Assembly: GCF_016859285.1 (NCBI RefSeq)
Contig: NC_053413.1
Location: 17,503,501-17,567,500, forward strand
Reading direction: 5' to 3'
Origin: Xiphias gladius
Taxonomy: Eukaryota; Chordata; Actinopteri; Istiophoriformes; Xiphiidae
DNA length: 64,000 bases
Each line of letters opens with the position of its first letter. The stretch's first letter is position 1. The notes beneath the pieces are model-generated. The model did not search any database. It worked only from the letters and a program-made list of their open reading frames with translations, and had not been told where the DNA came from. Shown in pieces: positions 37,402 through 51,000 of the stretch. A program made the translations under genes and the position numbers.

Positions 37402-39563
37402 AGTGCCTTATGTCATAAGGTATATGCTCGATTTTTAAACCCTGAGATGATACTTGTCCACAATCTAAGCTTTGTGATTCTGTATTCTGTGACATACTTG
37501 TTTGTTGAACCTAACAACAATGGCCTTGTATCCTAAAAAGGATACTTTGTCATGATAATTTCTCTTTCTCTTTTTTTTTTTTTTTTATAGTGTTTACATT
37601 TTACTTTCTTCAATGAACATTGTGGCCTTAGATGATCTTCATGGAGAATTTAGCATGGACCTTTAAAATGTCATTCATTAATTTGTGGGAGGGGCTCATT
37701 GAATAACCACTGTTTCTGCACCTCCACGCCTCATCCTGTCACATCAGGCAGACTATGGCATCAGGGAAACCATATGTCTTCCGTCCGTTTCATCATGATC
37801 TTGTCATAAACTTGTACAGACAACTGCAAAGTACATTTGACAAGAGACAATATAGCGTATTAATAGGCTGTGTGATGGTGGGTGTGGGCTATTTTATTTT
37901 GGAATGCAAAAGGCTCATCACAACCTCTGCTGAGCCTCTGTGTGCACAATTCAATTGCTTGTGCATCACAAGGTTTTACAGTGTGAGTCTAATTGAAGAT
38001 TTCACAGAATGGCGTCTTGTTCTATGCTACATAGACTGCAAGCTGTATCTTAGCTGCCTGAACAATTTTGATCATCTGGAAAAAAAAAAAAAGAAAAGGA
38101 ATTCAGAAAATCAAGATGTGCCGGTGGAACCTGGTGATTTGTAAATACACTTTTGCGTCTTACTTATCCTTTAGTCCACATTTTTACTACCAGATCTAAT
38201 CTTTGAAAAAGATACCAAGTATTAATATTATGAAGAGCTGACTGTACAGTAGCCGTAGTACTAAAATGCCATGTTTACCTGGCAAAAGGAAGACATGGTG
38301 TTTTAGTACTGGGTATTGGGTTAGAATTAGTATTGGGTTTGATAACACATGTCTTTAAACTAGGCAAACACATGTTTTGATGCTGCTGTCTGTGTTTAGT
38401 GGTCCTAAATACAGATTTTGTTCAGTATTAAAATTTTTACAGCTGATCTATCAAGATATTGCTTTCCCTCAAAAACAGAACTGAAATTTTGGGCACCAAG
38501 TACACTTGGCATCAAAATCTTAATGCAGACAGAAGATGTCTTTTAATTCTCTTTAGGCTGGACACAAAGTCAGCTTTATGCCTTAACTACTATATAAACA
38601 TATGTATTTAAATCCTAGTTTTCCGTATTACCTCAGTGGTGGTGAAGAAAAACTAATACTCCAATAAATACCTCTGCAGTGTATTTACTTTTGTATAAAT
38701 ATATATACATATGTTTTTTTTGCAGTGTACAGAAGCATCTTTTAACTGCATTATTGATTTTAATGTCAGATGTAAATAGAACCTATTTCATTTTCTGTTC
38801 ATATTTCTTGTCCAGCAGATGTTTGGAGTCAGATGTCCCAGAAATGGTGGGGAGGAATTTTTTTTTTTTTTGAACAAAACAGGGTGTTACTGCTTTTACG
38901 AATCCTTGTTGTGCACATTAACATTTTGTTGTGTCCTTTTCTCAAAAAGCTCACATAAAAAAGGAACTTAATCATAAGGGCTTATATCAGAGCATGTGCT
39001 GTTGCTTCTGCAGCTTTAGGTTTCAAGACTTTAGGACAAGACAGTTCCTCTCAGGCTTTACACTTACAAAGTAAGAGCAAGAGGAGAAAAAAGCCTTTCC
39101 ACAGTCAGCATCATTTGTTAGCTTTAAAAATATTTATTACCTGTTTCCCCCAGATATTTAATTGATATATATGTATTATTTATTTGAAAAAAATATTGTT
39201 TTGTCAAATAATTTACTTTCATGGCTTCTAATCTTATTAATGAAAGAAATGGCATATACCCCCCTCACTAAACGTAGTTTCAAGGAACTAATTTTGCTTT
39301 TGAAGTTCTGATACAAAGGATTTATTAATGCAAAGATAACCTGCCCAGCTGCATGATGTTGAATGTGATTTAAAAAAAAAAAAAAAAAAACAAAACTGGG
39401 ACTAAAACTGCTTGTTACTGTAGTGCGTAAAATATCACTCTACCCATTTTTATTGCATTCTACAAAGATCACAGTAATATAGATCTCATCCTCCACTACT
39501 GCAAGAATTTAGAGCATACAGATATCTTTCCAGTCTCATGTGTTTAGAAAAAATTCCACCTTC

Positions 39564-39686
<123 letters not shown>

Positions 39687-40901
39687 CTATCTGTAGAAGG
39701 AATGTGTTTTGACACCTGCGTAATTATGCTAACACAAACTCAGAATTTTGCACTGAAAAAACAACAAACAATTTTTTATAATGTGTATGTGTGTACGTAC
39801 ATATATATGGGAGATATAAATAAAAATATAATATAATACTTGCATCAGTTACAACTCAGAAAGGGCAGGTCTCAAAAGGGACACTGAAGTCAGTCTCCAT
39901 CCTAAATGACCTCTTCTCATTGTTTGTATATAAGAATAGCATCAGCACGTATTATACTGTCAATGTCCACAGCAGACCATCTGGAAACACTGTGGCCAGT
40001 CACATAAGGTCATTCTTACCTCTGGTCAGTAAAAGGTTTGTGCCCCTTAGGGGATGATGTTTGTTTCTGTCACTCTCTTAAATATGCTTACATGGGTATT
40101 GTCGTCACTTTTTAATTGTGGTACATCTTAGAAATGCAGTTAGTTTATGTTGCAGAGACACTGGAGCTCAGCTTTGTCCACAAAGTTGATTTCTTTTGGC
40201 AGTCTCCACATTCTCACATCACTGTTGTGTTTGTCATTTTATTTTCAGCAGTGCCTTAGTATTAAGGATTAGTAGTCACTCTTTTTAGAAGCCATTTCAT
40301 GAAAAGCATTAGATTTACTTTCACAGATTTAGCAGCACATACCATGTAAAAAAAATTTTGGAAAGTCATTGTGTATAGCATCAAGTATGTAGTGAAATTG
40401 CAGATGTGGCTTGTAAGATGAGCTGCAAACTGCTCTTGAGATCTTGTGTCAATCTGTTGCATCTGAGCGCACTTCTTCTTATCATGGTGTCTAAACTTGC
40501 ACTGTCTTGAAAATCCTAAAGAAGCAGGAGTATGCCTTGTAATTGGCAGTGTCATCATGGCCAACCTTCTCATCATACTATGGTTTCTTATCCACTATAC
40601 ACCAGTCTAGAAATCACAGTGACTGGAACAAGGTGCTAAGTTTTCATCCTGAAATTGTTGAATATGTTTTAAGACATGTTTTTTGTTTTTTTTTTTGTTT
40701 TTTTTTGGTACATTGGTTTGTCTGTTTTGTTTTGTATGTTAAGAAACACTAGCTGAAAAAAGAACCATGCCAAAAGAGCTTGTTTTCGGCACAGCTTTAC
40801 AGGACGTGTTGTTTTGTTTGAGTGAGTAGAGAGGCAAATAAATCTCTTTTTGAGTGTATTTAATCATTTCATGTGTGGTTGATTATGAGACATTTATTTG
40901 A

Positions 40902-40907
40902 AATAAA
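40902..40907 (+). terminator. atg9b: Candidate distal atg9b poly(A) signal
   Basis: AATAAA with T-rich and GT-rich sequence 15-130 nt downstream, the usual downstream element pattern. A second AATAAA lies 65 nt upstream at 40837-40842. Use would give a 3' UTR of about 3.5 kb. Not decided by sequence alone. Confidence 0.35.
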
Positions 40908-41020
40908 AATCTATTTTAATTTTCTCTCTGTTCTATATTGCTGTTGCTAGTTTGCAGTGCTTGTGAAAGAATACAATGTATAACAACATTTTCTGCGCCA
41001 TCTTAAGTTTGTTTGTTGTG

Positions 41021-41021
<1 letters not shown>

Positions 41022-41056
<35 letters not shown>
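41022..41056. repeat. (GT)n microsatellite with flanking ACGT/TATA palindromes
   Basis: About 17 GT units, followed to about 41108 by alternating TACGTA and ATATAT words, so the whole 85 bp is alternating purine-pyrimidine. Confidence 0.93.
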
Positions 41057-41057
<1 letters not shown>

Positions 41058-41213
41058 TACGTCTACGTACATATATATATGTATGTATACGTATGTATAT
41101 ATAATATATATCACTCACAACTTGTTATATTTTTAATAATGTTGGCCTTTCTAGATTTAAGAGGTAACCTTTTATATTACATTAATTCATACAAGGTTTT
41201 TCGCATGGTTCCA

Positions 41214-41370
41214 GGCTCAATGCCACTTCAGTTTATTTGCCCTAGAGTTTATTATTTTGACAACAACTGGATGGATTTCCATGAAATTTGCTACAGACAT
41301 TCATGGTGTAGGGGATGAACTGTGAATCGTTTGGTGAACTTTTGACAGTATACCTAGCACCACCGACAGC
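41214..41370 (+). repeat. Dispersed teleost repeat fragment
   Basis: Contains CTGGATGGATTTCCATGAAA, TTGCTACAGACATTCATGGT, GGATGAACTGTGAATC and CTAGCACCACC in order, the skeleton of a very common fish interspersed repeat I recognise from memory. Non-coding. Confidence 0.55.
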
Positions 41371-44300
41371 ATAACAGCTGAAAAACTAATGTTTGCGTGT
41401 ATTCAGCTAAAAAACAGTTTATACTAATTAAAGGTGAGGCTGATAAAGAAGTCTGAGATGTTCCAAACTTTTCACTATACAAAGGAAAAAAACAACGAAA
41501 AAAAGTCATATTCTACTCACAGCCCCTATGAGTAGGATTTCAAAATTTCTGACTTCTGAGTATGAGTTTTGTAAAAGACTGTGGTAAACCGCAATTCAAA
41601 TTTCAAGAAAAAGCAAAACCTGGACTAGTTGGTCCAAACCTTTTGGCTTGTGTCCAGTGTCTACCTGCACCCTCATCGTTGATTTCATATGTGTAATGGT
41701 TGTGACCAGTTCAACTAAAGAGTGAGTTTTACCTAAGGAAGTAAAATTACTTACAAAAAGGAAATAAAATCTTTGTGTAGCAGATTTTTTTTTTTCTGTT
41801 TTCCTCCCCGGGTAATCATCTTGTAACTCCTTAGATTCAATCTAAACCCTCATGTTGGCATTCACTAACCTGGACAACACAGTATGACCATAGACAGCAA
41901 AAAACCTATACATAATATCTTTAATATCATAAAAAATACACTGTCCAGATGTACTGGCAAAAACTACATCAACATACATATTCATTACATTGTGTTTACA
42001 TGTGGGCTTGAAACAGACCTACGCACGACATGTTCAGGCGCTTACATGCCATTCAAAAGGCATCTGCATTTTTGTGCTGCATCTTTTCCCCTGGGCATAC
42101 CAGATTTACCACTTGTCTTGTTGTCCAATCCTTGGTGTGAACAACCAATTAGGGCAATTAAGGGCACTTGCTTTAATTTGCACTTTGTTGAGACTACTTT
42201 TAACAAAAGCCAATTGGTGGTGCAAGAGCACTTTAAATCTTGAGGTATGCTATGTATACTTTGTTATATGCATTAGGTTTAATGATTGGTTCCCTCCATT
42301 TTGTGGGTTAGAATAGTTAGGTTGACTCATTTCACGTTTTTTCTGTGGCAGCACCTCATTGTCCTGTGCTAACTCTATTGTTGTATTTCTGTAAATGGTA
42401 TCTGCATTGTAAATAAACACCATGTGTTTCTATTTTGTTACACACTATTTAGTCTCATCTATTTCTTTCCCCCAGTTGCTTTATATCAATGATCAAGTCC
42501 CCCTAGACCTTTTAAGGCACATACAGTATACGCCATCTGCTGTTCACTTATGGCTATCTGTCCTTGGTACAGCTGACTTTTGTGTCACTTGTCATCTGCT
42601 ATGTAAATTTTCTTTTGAGGTAACACCCATGTGTTTCATCTGTGAACATGATACAACCATGACCTTATTCTTGAAATGGCTGAGAGGTCAGCTGGAAGGC
42701 CATGAGGTCAGATATTGGAGAGTATACATTGCGTCCATTTTGTGAAAATTGTCTCATTGCTGAGAAATGTTTTATTTAGGATTTTATCCAACTCTATAGA
42801 CACTAAAAACATAGCCAGGTGCTGTGTTCCTGTCCACTGCCTTCTACTGTATTGTGCTACAGGTGCCATGAGAGGTTGACTACTGGTTGAGAGTGAGTTT
42901 TGGACGATTACCAAAGGCTGTGGAAATACCATCCCTGATGTGATTTAACGCTACTAACTAAGTGATTGGACATCAAGAAGTATAGATTATAGAAAGACCA
43001 GAGGAGGAGGAGAAAACCAACTGGAGGTAAGTTGAAATTTAAGTTTATATAAAACATTCTTTTATTTTTCCCACATATTACACATTAGCAATCTAAACGG
43101 TTTGGATGAATGTGGGACAGAGACAGACGAAAGAGTTATCTATCAATTTAGTTTTAATTTTTCTCAGTATACTCTCAGGAGTATGGAAACCAAACACAGT
43201 AGCCAGAACAGGATGATGCAGGGGCAAGCAGCACCAGTGGATTATCGTCTGCTAGAGTTTCGGGGAGTTTAAATCAGGGTCCAAGCGACCTGCTGCTGTC
43301 ACTCACTGCCACCGGGGGAAAGCCCACGCTGAAAGACTAAGAAAATACCATGGAAGCCAAAGAATAGGGAAAGAAGGGGCAAGACTTGCTACCCCTTGTT
43401 TCTAGGGCAATAAACATTACATTCCAGAATTTAATTATGTCTCCAAATCTGAATAAGCACAGACAAAAGTGTCACACAGATGCCCTACTGTCTAAGGATC
43501 GCTATGTCATGCTGAATTATTGCTAAGTGTTTTCATCATTGTGAAGATGTCATGGGAGATACATTTAGCTCATTACTGTATTTTAGGCTTTTTGTTTTTT
43601 TTACAGTATGAAGTCATAGCTTAATTATGGGCAGCTGTAAAGCAGCTGTCACAACCGTGGTTGTGGAATACAATGTGCCACAAGCTCTGTGGTGAGCTCA
43701 GCTAATCTCTCAGTTTACCCCACTCACATTTACATGCAATCAAAATATAGGCTCAACACATACTGTATACAGACGCATGGATGACAGGGATTTTTCTAGT
43801 CTTACTCAGAAGATATTGTCCATGAGAAAAGGGAAGGGATACTCAGAAGAATGGAACGAATGTCACTGAAGAAACATAAAGATTTTGGAAAATATGCATA
43901 TTTCCCACAAGAGTCTGATTAGAGAACTGATATTATTTTCATCTCTGTCAATCAGCATACAGATCAGAGTGGGGAAAAGTACACACAGATCTAGTGTAGT
44001 TGAAAAGTAGAAGAATAGACAAACTATTAAGCCTTTGTCAAAACGGGAAAAATATGTCAAAACTATTCCATAACTCCACAAATCACCAGGGTTTTATTCA
44101 GAGTTACAGCTGTGCCAAGCTGGCAACTTCATGATAGGGCGTCTTATGTGCTGTGTGCACTCACTGTGCCCAGCTGTTATTGGTCAAGAACTCCAGTGCA
44201 CAAGTCAACTTCACATCCTACCACTTCATTTTTAATTTGGTTCACCTCCCTTTACACCCTGTGGTAATTTGAGCCAAACAATCATTACCTACGAGTGGGA

Positions 44301-45349
44301 GTAGCAAGAGATCGAAAGTTGCATACTAGAAAGGCTCAAGGTAGTTTTTTCAGTTTTATTTTGTTGAATCCGAAATCATCAACAGTCCGGTACTATGCAA
44401 ATTTTCAGCATTTCTGGCTGCTCGTGGATCTATAGTCCGACTCCACAGTGACTCACGTCCAAGTCACCTGACTCAAGTCAACACAAAATCAATCACCTTA
44501 AGCAGCCGTAACTACAGTGTACATAATTACTGCCTCAAATACCTATGTATTTTAACTTAAAACGAATTAATAAGTTCTCTCCACTTCTTTAGACAATGAT
44601 AGGGCTACTATTACAACTTCCAAAAGAGTTTTTATAGGCTGACCTGAATAAATGGGTCTACTGAGCCAAGGGCAGGGCCTTAGCTAACAGAAGACACTGA
44701 GGTCATGTACAAAAAGTGTATAATATAGAGTATATTACTTGAAATTTGGGAGTTTTTAGGGATCTGAAAGGCAAGTATATATTACATTTTAAATTACACA
44801 TGGTGGGGGGTCGTTTTACAGGCTGATTCCAGTATTTTAGGAGTCAGTATATTTAGATTTGACCACTTGTGGGCCATCAGATATAAATATAGAGACAAAA
44901 ATCAGTATTTCCACACCAGAGTTCTATTGAGATTACTTACATTTTATTGTATGGAGAAGGCTTTGAAACAGCATTTAGACCTTCATGTAGGCAGATAAAA
45001 TGAACAGAAAATGGAACTGAAGTGTTAATTGAGTAAAAAGTAAAATGAAATAAAAAAAATAAAAATTCACATACTTTCTTTTTGGTGTCTGGTCATTCTT
45101 TTTCTGAAGGGAAAGGGGGGTTGTATTAGGGAATTTGGACTCATGACCTCAATATAGACTAGAGCAGAAAACAAACAAACAAACACACACACACACACAG
45201 GATGGAATTAGGGAAATGTCCTTAATTGGTGTGTAAATGTAGCATTTACAGCGCTCATTACATTCGTCTTATTTATGACCTGTTGCTACTGAAAGCTTCC
45301 ACGCTACAGGTGTGAAAACGTTTCGGTAGTAATATTCAGCAATATGAGT

Positions 45350-46934
45350 TGTTTACGACCCAGACGTCCGAGTTGTGGTGGGCAGCCCGGCGGGGACCCG
45401 GCCGGTCCGCTCTCCCTCCCGTCCTCACCGACAGGCTGTCTCCTATCTCCGCGGTAAATGACAAGTCTATTTTGGACGGGGGGGCTGCGCCATAATAGGC
45501 ACGTCAGCTATTTGGCATCATGAGGTAGCGGAGGAGAAAGAAAAAATAAGTCTAGTCTGCCGCCCACCGCAGGAGACTGGGGGGGGATGTTCCACCATCC
45601 CGGATTTACAACCATTTCAAGGATATTTGAGCACCAAGAAGACAATTTTGTCGGGATTTTTCTAGCACTGACACTGGAGTAGGCTATCATCCGGGAATCC
45701 TGACGGCCAACTGAAGTTTAAGCCCACATGATTAAACGCCAGTTTTACCTGAGTGGCTGAAGACTCAAGGTGAAAAAGTATTGTAATGCTAAAAAAAAAA
45801 AAAAAATGTAATAGCATTAATAGGTAATTTTAAATCAATACTAATTTCGAGAACTTGACCGAAGTGAGAGCAGCGTTTCAAGTCATTTCCACTGAAATTA
45901 GATCGGTAACTACATACGATATTTTGGGCACCTGTAACGTTTAACCGTCACAATCGCTGCTTTGAGTTAATGCTGGTTAGCTACAAGTTAGCTGTTAAGC
46001 AAATTTTATGTTATTTGACGAATGACAAGCTTGTGTTCTCCAATTTTTATTTTTATTTTTATTTTATTTTTTGTAGTTTTACAAACCGCAAATAAGTACC
46101 TAATAACATCATTTGGTAGGACGTTTTCGTTAGCTTATGGAAAAGGGACACTGCGAGAAATGTTTCCGAAGTGCGAGCTTTATCAAACAGCTGATATCCC
46201 TTTCGCTTCTACAAATGGCAATGGACAGAGACGGGGTCTGACAGCTGAGGTTATTTTTGGGACAGGCAGGTCAAGCGACAGAGGTGACAAAGCTGGCAAA
46301 TGTCACTTTGAAAGGCACATATCTCTCTCTGTTCGACCTTGTTAAAGGGGAAATGATTTGTTGTGCAATTAAACTACCTGCCTATGGAGTTGTACCGACG
46401 AATGTCTGCGTGGCCAGGACAGGGGCATGACTGACACTGTAACTGCCAGATATAAATATGCCAATCCGAACTGGGGACTTACGTCTATTTTCATAGCGTA
46501 ACATATTTATAGAATACAAATAGCAAACTGTCACATCGCGCCATGGTTTGGGTGTATATAACAGCGTTTCTTTGTAATTGAATATGTTGTCAGGAAGCAT
46601 TATGAGTATTACACACAACCTTTGTGTGAGCATTCAAAAAACCTTATTTGTTGCTGTTCATTAAATTAATTCAATTCAATAATAAAACAACAATTTCATA
46701 ATCCTAGGCCAATTAGCATCAGAAACACCACAATTTTTGTGTGAAATGTGTTTCAATTAGCCATCAGCAAATGGTGCCAAACAACAGCATTATTCTATCG
46801 CCAGCTATGAGAACGGTTACAAGGACTTTGATTAATGAAAGAAATGCTGTGTAATTTTGCATGGTACTTCTTTTAATTCCTTCACTGGTATTGTATTGTA
46901 ATTTTCACCTTTTCTTTGATTATAGGTACAAAAA
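45350..46934 (+). promoter_or_regulatory. obscn: Obscurin upstream region, probable promoter and 5' UTR
   Basis: After AT-rich intergenic DNA the composition turns GC- and CpG-rich at about 45360-45470. A CArG box lies at 45490-45499. A plausible non-coding first exon could end at 45769, where CTCAAGG meets GTGAAAAAG, or at the GCG|GTAAAT near 45452. The coding exon begins after TTGATTATAG at 46925, with the start codon 9 nt into it. The true transcription start and leader structure need RNA evidence. An open frame at 46022-46345 is not supported as a gene. Confidence 0.5.
45490..45499. promoter_or_regulatory. obscn: Consensus CArG box (SRF site)
   Basis: CCATAATAGG fits CC(A/T)6GG exactly and lies in the CpG-rich upstream region of a striated-muscle gene. 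SRF sites drive many sarcomere genes. Whether it is bound is not known from sequence. Confidence 0.6.
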
Positions 46935-48021
46935 ATGGATCCAAACTTGTTTGGAGGAGCCCCCAGGTTTCTCACTCGCCCAAAGGCATTTTCGGTGTGC
47001 GTAGGCAAAGATGCCACACTCAGCTGCACAATCGTGGGAAGTCCAACCCCACTGATCACCTGGGAGAAGGACAAGCTGAAGCTGACATCTGGGGGCCGCT
47101 TCAAGACTGTGGAGGATGGAGATTTGTACCGCTTGACCATCTATGACTTAACATTGGAGGATAGTGGACAGTACATGTGCCGGGCCAAAAACCGCGTTGG
47201 GGAAGCTTATGCTGCCGTGACCGTTAAAGTGGCCCTGCCAACAGAGATGGCTCAGAGGGCCCCTGTTTTCATGGTGAAGCCTACCTCTGTACGTATAGTT
47301 TTGGGAGGTGATGCTGTTTTCCACTGCCGTGTTGCAGCTTACCCTGAGGCCAACTTTGACTGGGAAAAGGATGGACGCTACCTGGCGGAGACGAACCGCA
47401 TCAAGATTGTGTCTGACAGCGACAGCAGCACCTTAAAGATCCAAAGTGTACGTAACCTGGATAGCGGCACCTACACCTGCAGGGCCCAGAACACTGTTGG
47501 CCGTGCACACACTGCAGCAGCTCTTGTCGTAGACGCTCAGGATTCCTGCCACCTGGCTGCAGATAAGAACACTTCCCTCCTCTCTCACCTACAAAAGCGC
47601 AAAGAGGAAATGAAGAAGGACATCTCCATCTATCGCACTGAAGAAAGCAGCTCCTCAGTTTCTTCTTCTTCCGCAGCCAGCATCACAGATGGTTTGAGTT
47701 CTCTGAGTCTGGAACGTGACCTGAGGGCATCTGCGCTGGCAACATTGCCCAAAGGTGTGTTCACCCGTACCTGCACAGTGACTGAGGGCAAACATGCCAA
47801 ACTCAGCTGCTTTGTGACGGGACACCCTAAACCCCACATTATCTGGAGGAAGGATGGAACGAACATCAGTGAGGGCCGCAGACATGTCATTTATGAGGAC
47901 CACGCTGAGAACTTCATCCTCAAGATCCTGTACTGCAAGCAGAGTGATAATGGTCTCTACACCTGCAATGCAACCAACATGGCTGGGCAGACCTACAGTG
48001 CTGTGTTGGTAACAGTCAAAG
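46926..48021 (+). CDS. obscn: Obscurin first coding exon: Ig1, Ig2, serine-rich linker, Ig3
   Basis: One 1.1-kb exon encodes three I-set domains without an intron, unlike the one-domain exons that follow. Ig1 spans about residues 10-100 (core LSCTIVG...WEKDKL...DSGQYMCRAKN), Ig2 about 110-202 (FHCRVAAYPEANFDWEKDG...GTYTCRAQN) and Ig3 about 272-362 (GKHAKLSCFVTGHPKPHIIW...GLYTCNATN). Between Ig2 and Ig3 lies a linker of about 70 residues with a basic/acidic helix-like part (LQKRKEEMKK) and a serine run (ESSSSVSSSSAAS). In mammals Ig1 binds titin M10 and Ig3 binds myomesin. Confidence 0.95.
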
Positions 48022-51000
48022 GTAAGCCTTTAAAATGGCCAAATCTTAAGAAAATGCCACATGCTGCGGTAGCAAACCATTTTTACTCACAGTTTTAATC
48101 ACATTTGAGAGAATCATCTTGAAGTGAGCTTTCATTAGAGGCATGTTCATGAATTAAATGCATCATCTATCAACACATATAATATCTTAGAGACCCAAAC
48201 TCTAGACCACTTCATATCCATTATTGACAGCATATTCCTAACATTAAAGGCTAAGGCTGGCTTTATTCTGCATTTTTGGTAGTGTCTGCAATTCCCACGA
48301 AAAGCCTAAAACTAACACACTGTCTTTCTGTGGACACTCAAGGCCCAAGGCCCAAAGCCCATTCGTTCCCACTGAAGACATTACTCTAATACAGGTCACA
48401 AATGTATAGTTTTATTTTTTAAAAAGGGTGAATCATTTCCTTAAACAGCTGGGCACTGTAGTTTTTAGCAAACATTACTCAAACAGATGTAGTCATTTGT
48501 TGGGGACTATCTTAAGTTGCGGATTAATACACATTTGGTGGTCTAGTGAGTATTTATAACACCAGGATGGTGCACATGTAATTTACTCAAAATAAACGAC
48601 AGTGCCTACGGTTATCATAATGAAGGAAAATGTCGCCCTTTATGGTGGTGTGGCTCTTTCATGTGTTTTTAGTAACAATAAAAATGGGGGTATATGGCAC
48701 AGAGGAATAAGCTATATGGTAGTAGCATAAACTCATTGTTGGCAACTTAAGCACCATAAGTGTGGTCCAAATCACTGTACTAAAGCCTAATTTAAACCTC
48801 TCAAAATGTGTATGGCTTTCACAACAAAGTTTAATTCAGGCTCGTCCTCTGAAGGATGGGGCTGTGTTGCATTTATTTTCTGCTGGTGATGAGTAGTTCA
48901 TAGTTGCTAACATGGTCACTCACTTACTGGAGCACACTGGCACCACTGCTAGTGTGACCTCCCTCGGGAAGAAATTAGCCCAAGGGATAAAACTGTAGCA
49001 TTGTAGATTTATGTTGGTTGTAAATCTCCATTCAGTGGGCTGTGCCACTAATGTGACTGTATTATACCGGTAGCTGCAGGAAAATGATATTTCTGATGTT
49101 TGCCCCAAAATTTGTAGAGATAAAAATATAATATAATATAAAAATACATTCGCAGTTGAAAGGTATAAACATTTTGAACTTTTGGTGATCGCATGACCAG
49201 TTATTAGTTTTACAATAAATGCACAAAATACAGCACTAAATAAACATAACAAAAAATATAGTACACAATTACAGCCACAGAATTGTCTGTCTCTCCTGAT
49301 ATACCATTACCACAACAATTGACATATGTGAAAATCTGGCTAATCATTTTTAACAAAATACACACAAAACATTGTACTTTGTGTATCCTTATGTTGGATT
49401 ATTATACATCACTTAGTAATGAAATAAGGGCCCTTGCTGAAGGGTCACATTTTTGGGAGGATAACCGAACAAATAACTTATTTTTTGGTATACTAATGAA
49501 TAAAATAAATAAGGATTGTTAATGTTTGGTCCATATTGTTTGGCTCCCGTTCATTTTAGCAGCCATACTCTGTCCAACTTTATGACTATTACATTTGTGG
49601 AAACTGATATTCTCTAAGTAAAAATATTAAACATTTGAGCTGAAAACAGCTCACTTGTCCGTAGGATGGTGCTCTATAGGAAATATTTTAAATATCTTAA
49701 TATTGCATTTTACGTGGATACTTTGAGTGATTTACTGAACCCAGTGGACTTCTCCCATAACTCAGGTCCACATGTTTCAACGCTTGATTCCTGAGGTACA
49801 CTGTTGAAACTGCTGGCTTAGATCCAATGTATGGATATGGATACAGTTTGAAACTGTAACCCTCATTTTAGGTGCAGAGTGCAGTAAGAAAACTGATAGC
49901 ACAGAGGTAGGGGAAATGTACTCTACAACTTCCATTGACATAGTAGGTGTAGTAAGCACACTTAAGCCTTTAGTTCACGTTAAATGTGAGTCATGTGAAT
50001 ATAAACAATTTGCAGTAACATTTTTTTGACATTATTTTTATTAGGCGCACAGTATTTTGCATATTTTAGCTAATTAACTTTGGAAATTATTATACTTTGC
50101 TTTTACTTGATTTCCTACAGTTCAGACGACCATTGTTGAACTTTCAAGCCTTGGCTTCAACATTCAAGGTTTCACAGTTGACTATCAAAAAGCTTTTATT
50201 TCACTCTCTACTGAAATTAAAACTAAAAGGTATGCAAACACGTAATGAAGACAATAATGTCAGTTTAGAGCATTCGACTATTGAAAGGGTTCTTAAATAG
50301 CCAAGTGTCAAATCTTGGGTTTTGAATTTTCCTTACAAAAACATCACAAACATTGCACAGATAAAATGCCTACAATGACTGATTATCTTGCAAGCAAGTT
50401 TCTAGATTCTCTGACTTGATTGTGAAATTGCACTAGCCTGAACTACAACCAAGATCGCAAGGAAATAAAAGTAGAAAGTTTGGAAAATGGTTGAAAGTAT
50501 CATAAAGTATATTCTGCAGTTTTTATGCAGAATATACATATGGAAAACCATCAATATTGTTGTGTAAGCTGAAGATTCTGTAACTTTCATTGTGTCAGAG
50601 CCTAAGGTGCCATTCAGGAGGAAGCTGCAGGATGTGGAGGTACAAGAGAAAACGTTGGCCACACTGATGTGTGAGGTGCCTCTCAGTGCCACCCAGGCCA
50701 ACTGGTTCATGGAGGAAACAAGGCTGGAACAAAGTACCAAGTATCGCATGGAGGAGGAGGGCACCCTGCGTCGTCTAACCATACACAATGTCACCACCAA
50801 CGATGATGGTGTTTATATCTGCGAGATGAAAGAGGGCAGTCGCACTGTGGCTGAGCTCACTGTCCTGGGTATAATTGAGAATTTTTTCTCTTCAGTTCTT
50901 GTTTATTTTTAAATATTTTGTGTGGATATCATTAAACTGTTATCAAGTGTAATTAATGTGACATTATCTATATACTCCTAAAACTAAGGAAAATATACAG

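Noticed and set aside
37755-38144. 129-codon plus-strand open frame after atg9b
   Set aside because: No recognisable domain, contains a lysine run from a poly(A) stretch, and lies in the expected atg9b 3' UTR.
46022-46345. 107-codon open frame upstream of obscurin
   Set aside because: No homology, low-complexity hydrophobic start from a T-rich tract, no splice link to obscurin in frame.
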